Part shown: piece by piece, positions 58,810 through 64,000 of the stretch
Layout of the letters: every line of letters starts with the position of its first letter
Position numbering within the stretch: position 1 is the stretch's first letter
From: Icerya purchasi
Taxonomy: Eukaryota; Arthropoda; Insecta; Hemiptera; Monophlebidae
Assembly (NCBI GenBank): GCA_039619475.1
Contig: CM077116.1
Coordinates: forward strand, 17,729,443-17,793,442
DNA length: 64,000 nt
Direction: 5' to 3'
Notes under the pieces: generated by a model
Database searches by the model: none
Seen by the model: only the letters and a program-made list of their open reading frames with translations
Told to the model about the DNA's origin: nothing
Position numbers and translations under genes: made by a program

Positions 58810-59560
58810 AATTTCGATTACCGTGTCTCTCCCTCCCATTCGCCGAGAATCCAGGACGCAATCACCAACGTACACCAAACTGCCAGCAGGGAGCACCAGC
58901 ATTCTAGCAGCCGCAGCAGAGTGATATGTACGTAGCATTAATATTATTTCTAATTAATATTTTTTGTGTGTTTTCGTTTATATATTTATTAAATGTCTTT
59001 AACAGTCGGCTATTCAAGAAAGATAGGTGTAGAGATTAACAAAATTATACATTTTAAAAAATCATAAAACCTTAATATTAGTATTATTAAATCTAAACCA
59101 ATAAGTTAAAAAAATAAATAAAAATTAAATAAATAAAAAAAAGGATTTAATTAATTTTTCTTCATAACCATTACATTACACTTAAAATTAGTCTAAGCCT
59201 TCGATTCAAATTAGTATTTTGCTTTACTGTTTTAAATTATTATTAGAAAAGATCTCTGAAATTTATTAATATATTATATTAAAATAATAAAATAAAAATG
59301 GAAGTTTATTCAAACAAATTTTCTTACATACTAAATAATTATATTTATTGTTAACTTTCATACGGAATCCTCAGCGCATGAAACCTCATGCTTGACTGAA
59401 CTTGTTTAATAGCGAAAGTTTCAATTAGATTATCAAAATTTAATTCACGAAGTATATTGCATTCGGAACTCAACATCACCCTGAAAATCAGAATGATATA
59501 TCATTTCACCATCTGAGCGCACATACTTTTCATACTTGTAATTTTAAATTTTTGGGTGAT
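58810..59560. other. AT-rich DNA, nothing recognised
   Basis: A short GC-richer segment (58825-58920) has no identified feature. The rest is AT-rich with A tracts. Confidence 0.35.
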
Positions 59561-59564
59561 CAGC

Positions 59565-59630
59565 GGGTAGCCCCTTTTGATAACGGGCCCGGGGCCATTG
59601 CCCCCTGCCTCCTCTTAAATCTGGCCCTGT
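59565..59630. repeat. hAT-terminus-like segment
   Basis: GGGCCCGGGGCCATTGCCCC and TCTTAAATCTGGCCCTG form the right end. On the opposite strand it starts CAGGGCCAGATTTAAGA, typical of the CAGGG ends of ZMYM1-like hAT elements. No matching second end was located. Confidence 0.4.
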
Positions 59631-59786
59631 ATATATATGTATACATGTAATAAGTATGTGTACACACCATTCTATAGAAAGATATTCACGGTACAATACA
59701 TTATACATTTAGTCTGTTAGTGAGTTTTTAAATTATAATTTCAAATATGTATTTTAATTTTTATGAAATAGATTGTTCTTAAGTAT

Positions 59787-60060
59787 ATATGTATGTATGT
59801 ATATATATATATATATATATACTAGCGGACCCGGCAGACGTTGTCCTGCATGAATGTTGGCTTGTCTGCTATTAGCGGATTGAGGAAACGTTTTTCCAAT
59901 ATTCTAATTTTCTATAGTTGTTCGAAGCAAAATCCAAAAAATAAGTGCAATTTCTCATCATCCTGTGCCGTTCAATTCTCGTGAAACTTAAAAATTTTTT
60001 AAATAAATTTAATGAAATCGTAAAATGAGGGCCTACACAGCTGGAATGAACAGTTAGATG
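59787..60060 (+). repeat. TA microsatellite followed by a dispersed-repeat-like segment
   Basis: TGTA/TA repeats end at 59821. CTAGCGGACCCGGCAGACG begins at once and is followed by TTGTCCTGC. The phrase is one I have seen as a dispersed repeat end in arthropod DNA, but I cannot name its family. The following sequence has no coding frame. Confidence 0.4.
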
Positions 60061-60476
60061 ATAGTAACAGATGTGGTAGGTATATAATTTAGACTGGAGC
60101 AGCAGTCCATTTTTTCGATTCTTTATCTTTTTACATATAACCTTTTTATAGTTCTTTTTTTTTTTTTAAACTTACGAATAATCTAAACGATTGAACAAAA
60201 GAAAATAAAACAAAATGTATGCATATCTTTTCTTAATATAGTATCATCCTAAACAAAAGACAACAAAAAAAAATTTTACATATCTTTTTTAAATATAGTA
60301 TCAAATATTATTTTGTTGTTTTCTATATTCGCTTATACGTTCTGCTGTTATTTTAGGCCTGAAACGTAACGGCCATTTAGCAGTCGATGTGATAGGCGTC
60401 TTTAACATTTTTAATTTTTTATTTCTTGCTACGGGTATTCCTCACTTATTTACAAATGGAAAACAAAAAAACATAT

Positions 60477-60477
<1 letters not shown>

Positions 60478-60533
<56 letters not shown>
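60478..60533. repeat. (TA)n microsatellite
   Basis: About 28 uninterrupted TA units. It produces an apparent Tyr-Ile open frame that is not a gene. Confidence 0.95.
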
Positions 60534-60536
<3 letters not shown>

Positions 60537-61089
60537 ACAATTATTTATTTCGTTATATTTATCTAACCAAAATACTTTTCTTCACATAAAGTTCTAACGT
60601 TTTATTTTTTTATTTTGTTTAAATTGTTTTTACAAATGAAATTTTGTATTATTTCGTTACAAATTCTAATTTCATTCTGTATTAAGTGAAATTATTTAGT
60701 TTTCCTTTATTCCCACTTGCGTTTCGCGACCCGTTCCTTCGCACTTTAAATTATTTCACTTAGTAAATTTTCATAATGACAGCAGCGTTCACATATATTT
60801 ATTTTTTTTAAAAAAAAAAAAAAGTACACGAATACATCAATCAAAAAAGTAAAATTCAGATTAAAATATCTGAAACCCTGAAACCGTTAGCAGGGTAATA
60901 TATGTGACAGGAATATGTTAAATTGAATTCTTTTTAAAATAAGATATTAGCATTATTTACTTTTTTAAATGCAACGATGAAATTTGTTTTTCTTTTTTTT
61001 ATCAGAATCTAAGTGATAAGTCACTGTTGGCCATCACTCTAAACATTTCAGAATTTATACACTTAAATTATCTTTCAAAATTTGGGCTC

Positions 61090-61530
61090 TTTAATTCTAA
61101 AATTTTGGAGGCCTCGTATTTTTCTTATATTCTAGTGATTGAAATACACTAATTTAAAAAAATTGCGACCCCCCAGCCACCATGGAAAGAGCTGTGGACT
61201 ATTTTTTTAGTTTCCAGTCTTTCCACTTTAAAGGTGTATTTTTTCAAAATTCGGTTCCTAAATATCATAATTTTTCGAATTTTATATTTTCCCCGTATTA
61301 TAGAAGCCTTGGTGCGCGGGTTAAAAATTAAATCAATAATTCGTACAGAACTGGCTGTAGAATTTTTTAAACATTTTTTTTTTTTAATTCGATTTTTATA
61401 TATTTTTACATTTGGACCGTTTAGTTTTAAAATTTTGAGGGTTTTATAATTTTCATATGATCTCACGACGATAAAATAATTAACTCTCTAGCTACTATAG
61501 AACGGGCTCTACGATTTTTTTTCTCGAAGC
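61090..61530. repeat. Diverged tandem pair, about 333-bp spacing
   Basis: AAAATTTTGGAGGC and AAAATTTTGAGGG, each followed by a TATTTTTC/TAATTTTC word, occur at about 61098 and 61430. Next in each comes an AGC(C/T)AC then GGAAAGAGCTGTGGAC or GAACGGGCTCTACG segment. The similarity is weak but ordered. Confidence 0.35.
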
Positions 61531-62207
61531 TTTATGAGATCGTTTTCTGAGTTTCTACAGATAAACCTAAAACAATACTTTGTTGTTTTCTATATTCGCT
61601 TATACGTCCCATTGTTAATTTAGGCCTGAAACGCAACTGGCATTTAGCAGTCGATGTGATAAGCGTCTTTTTATATATAGCTTTTTTACAGAATTTTTAA
61701 ATTTTTTTTTCTTGTTAAGATGAATAATAAATCGCAATAATGACTGAAATATAAAATTGTCACTCGCCCCTCAAATATAAATATTTTCATACAATATTAC
61801 TGAAAGTTGCGAAAATACGGAACACACATTAAAAACGAATACACACGGATAATATGCGAGTAACGAATGGGCATATGAAGCACATTTACCGAAATGAAAA
61901 TAGGAAGAGGTCTGAATAACTCTGAATACGAAAAACACTACGGATTCGGTATTTTATCTAGCGATGATGTCGAGCTAGAAATTATTCTCCGATTAAAATC
62001 ATTAATTTTCGATCTCTCGGCATCAATCCTATTATTTGATCTTCTATAGTTTATCTCTAACATATTAATCGTTTTGTATTCGTGTTCCGATAAGTGTCAA
62101 GTAAATCGTAATCGCAACGTAAGACTTTGCCGGTCGCAGCCGACCTCAGCTGGTTTTTCGTAAATCAGACAATCAAAACGACATCCGGTACTGAGTACAG
62201 ACCGAGC

Positions 62208-63518
62208 ATGTCGTACGCAACTGCAACGAAAAAAGAAACCTTCCCGTCCGCCAACCAAGCTATAATTTTCCCACACGTCGATGGAGCTCCGCTGCCGTAT
62301 TACGCTCGAAAAATGGTAAACATCATAGGTAATAATATACTACATTGCGCCAAAATATCGAATAACCGCGTTCGAATGTATATCAGAAGCAGAGAAATCG
62401 CTGAAAATTTTTTCAAGTCAGGTGGAGAAATCGAGATTAATAGAAAACTAGTCAAAGCCAGATGGTACCGACAAGAAAAAAATGATAAAAAAGTAATCGT
62501 ATCTAATGTACCCCCCCACGTCCCCCATGCAGAAATAATTAAACTAATCGTCTCCCACGGAGTAGTACCTACTTCAGACATGAAATTCTTGCGACTTACG
62601 CAGGAAGAGGGTTTGACTAATATCCTTTCAGAAAGAAGATTTGTATATATCTCAGCAGAAACTTCGGAAAAATTGCCGAACTCAGAGTTTGTCAAATATG
62701 AAGACGACGAATATCGAGTATTTTACAATGATGCTCAAATCAAATGCTTCATCTGCCATCAATTCGGTCACACAACGCAGTCATGTGAGTTTAACAGATC
62801 CGAAGAATATAATGAAACTCTGGATAAATCCCAAAAATTAACGTCCAAAGAATCAGAAAAAAATTCCTATAAATCGAACGATGACGAAAAGGATGTGAAC
62901 AACACAATTAAAATTGTCGAATCAACTGGAAATGCTAACACGGAGGCACCTTCCAACACCATCTGCCAAAGTGAAGACGTACCTCGTGGTAACGAAAATT
63001 ATACTCGCGATGAAACGGACGTTGTTCAACAGACCATTAAAAGACCACTATCAATCAGCACCCAATCTCACAGCGACCAAACAGTTGACGACCTCCCAAC
63101 GCCCGCTAACGAAACAGAAACACCACATACAAAAAAACAAAAACAAAAGAAGGCCAAAATCGAAAATCCGGCAACAACTTCAACCGAAGAAACATTCTCA
63201 ACAAAACAACTTTTGGAATCCATCGAAGAAAACTTTGAAAAAAAGAAGCAAGATTATCCGATATCACTTTCCAACTTCAAATTACTCATGGATCTCGTAA
63301 AAGGGCAGCAAGATCCTACCCAATGCGTAGCTCAACTCACCACCGATTTCAACGGTATAATAAAAATCCTGGCCGACAATTATCTGCATCTGGAACACCG
63401 ATCAATGAAAAATCGTTTTACAAGACTGAAAAAAAAATTAGAAGAATCGATTTCAGAAAATGCTGAAAGTCCAGACAATCCAGATAACATACAGAAGGAG
63501 CCCGACATGAACGATTGA
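62208..63518 (+). CDS. LINE ORF1 (gag-like) protein with one CCHC knuckle, intact
   Basis: The 436-residue intact frame starts at the ATG reading MSYATATKKETFPS; the frame is open further upstream to 62127 but has no ATG there. The product is an RNA-binding protein of a non-LTR retrotransposon. The N-terminal half (about residues 20-190) has alternating hydrophobic segments such as VRMYIRSREIAENFF and KKVIVSNVPPHVPHAEIIKL, like the RRM-type folds of Jockey/I ORF1 proteins. The knuckle CFICHQFGHTTQSC (CX2CX4HX4C) is near residue 184. After it comes a long acidic, lysine-rich, probably disordered tail with a coiled-coil-like end (FTRLKKKLEESISEN). Endonuclease coding follows about 95 bases after the stop. 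Absence of any break sets it apart from every other LINE in the window. Confidence 0.85.
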   Translation: MSYATATKKETFPSANQAIIFPHVDGAPLPYYARKMVNIIGNNILHCAKISNNRVRMYIRSREIAENFFKSGGEIEINRKLVKARWYRQEKNDKKVIVSNVPPHVPHAEIIKLIVSHGVVPTSDMKFLRLTQEEGLTNILSERRFVYISAETSEKLPNSEFVKYEDDEYRVFYNDAQIKCFICHQFGHTTQSCEFNRSEEYNETLDKSQKLTSKESEKNSYKSNDDEKDVNNTIKIVESTGNANTEAPSNTICQSEDVPRGNENYTRDETDVVQQTIKRPLSISTQSHSDQTVDDLPTPANETETPHTKKQKQKKAKIENPATTSTEETFSTKQLLESIEENFEKKKQDYPISLSNFKLLMDLVKGQQDPTQCVAQLTTDFNGIIKILADNYLHLEHRSMKNRFTRLKKKLEESISENAESPDNPDNIQKEPDMND

Positions 63519-63613
63519 ATTCGAATGGTAATACGCAATCTACTTTGCTATTTGTAAAAATTTATCTAAATCGTATCAACAATAATTAATCCAATCCGTT
63601 ATTCTTAATACCT

Positions 63614-64000
63614 AATCAAATACGTTATTCAATGGAATTGTAACGGCGTGAGAAGCCATAAAAATGAACTCCAACTCTTAATTCAAAAAACCTCTCCCCA
63701 AATCATCACTCTACAAGAAACCCATTTACGGTCACAAATTTCGTTTCAAATTCCCAAGTATAAAATTTTTCGTAACGACTACTCTGGAGGCATCATTGCT
63801 TGTGGTGGAGTCGCAATTCTAGTGAATAAAGATATAAAAGCAGTCCCAATCCCTTTAATCAGTAATTTACAAGCCATAGCCGTTCAAGTATATACTCTTA
63901 ACCATTTCAAAAGCCCTATCACTATCTGCAATATTTATATACCCCCTGATCAAAATCTCCAGAGCGATGAATTAAATGATATTCGAAATCAGCTACCAAC
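63614..64000 (+). CDS. LINE ORF2, N-terminal endonuclease, cut by the window end
   Basis: The open frame after a TAA near 63608 reads VIQWNCNGVRSHKNELQLLI, IITLQETHLRSQI, CGGVAILVNKDIKAV and ITICNIYIPPDQ. These are the first blocks of an AP-like endonuclease: the WNCNG asparagine, the catalytic glutamate in LQETH, GGVAIL and the YIPP turn. No stop appears before base 64000. No in-frame ATG precedes WNCNG after the TAA, so translation may start at a non-ATG codon or by reinitiation after ORF1, or the start has mutated. RT should lie beyond the window. Confidence 0.85.

Larger units (their letters stand above)
60313..61670. repeat. Direct repeat pair, about 92 bp, 1.27 kb apart
   Basis: Copies lie at about 60313-60404 and 61580-61670. 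Shared words are TTGTTGTTTTCTATATTCGC, TTTAGGCCTGAAACG and CATTTAGCAGTCGATGTGAT. They differ at about a tenth of positions. They could be the ends of one insertion or two copies of a short dispersed repeat. Confidence 0.65.

Noticed and set aside
60389..60589. Open frame with Tyr-Ile run
   Set aside because: Produced by the (TA)n array at 60478-60533.
62300..62695. 131-residue minus-strand frame
   Set aside because: Antisense shadow of the intact LINE ORF1.

Overview
AT-rich, repeat-dense animal DNA, most likely from an insect with a large genome. The retroelement and transposase families look like those common in Hemiptera and related orders, but that placement is inference. Only one host gene can be recognised: Akt (protein kinase B), on the minus strand. 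Its first coding exon (36351-36414) and second coding exon (3224-3461) together encode most of the N-terminal PH domain. They are separated by an intron of about 32.9 kb. Splice sites and codon phase agree across that intron: donor GTAAGT, acceptor TTTACAG, and a glycine codon split after its first base. The kinase-domain exons should lie beyond base 1.

The Akt intron (3462-36350) is a store of decayed mobile elements. In order these are: an RNase H-bearing LINE fragment (3560-4985); a 123-bp-arm foldback carrying hammerhead-like motifs (9942-10190); a second LINE fragment with a poly-A tail (11340-11985); a diverged tandem array of about 264 bp units (13.8-14.5 kb); a nearly full-length but dead Jockey-like element (15150-18860); an RT fragment (21075-21520); an R2/R4-type LINE (22592-26745) split by a TTAA-flanked Mutator/Kolobok-like transposon (23811-26004) that itself holds a Tc1 fragment; a second Mutator-like transposase copy rearranged by an inverted duplication (28420-29830); a candidate TIR element (32272-33954) containing a second foldback; and a tRNA-related SINE (34108-34280).

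Upstream of the Akt start codon (36415-64000) no host gene is recognisable. There is a CR1-like LINE with poly-A tail (40913 to about 45450). A nest follows at 46.9-51.5 kb, in which a hAT-like transposase appears to be interrupted by three LINE fragments. At 52897-57802 lies a young Copia-type LTR retrotransposon with LTRs identical by eye, a 5-bp target duplication, a copia-like half-tRNA primer site and one frameshift. After several low-complexity and repeated blocks, the window ends inside a LINE whose ORF1 is intact (62208-63518) and whose endonuclease ORF runs off the edge.

The most unusual theme is a scattered set of hammerhead-like motifs (10.0-10.13, 27.14-27.20, 32.73-32.85 kb, and a decayed one near 38.79 kb). 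Two of the loci are long perfect palindromes, so the motif occurs head to head on both strands. Coordinates of decayed elements are read by eye and are approximate at their edges.
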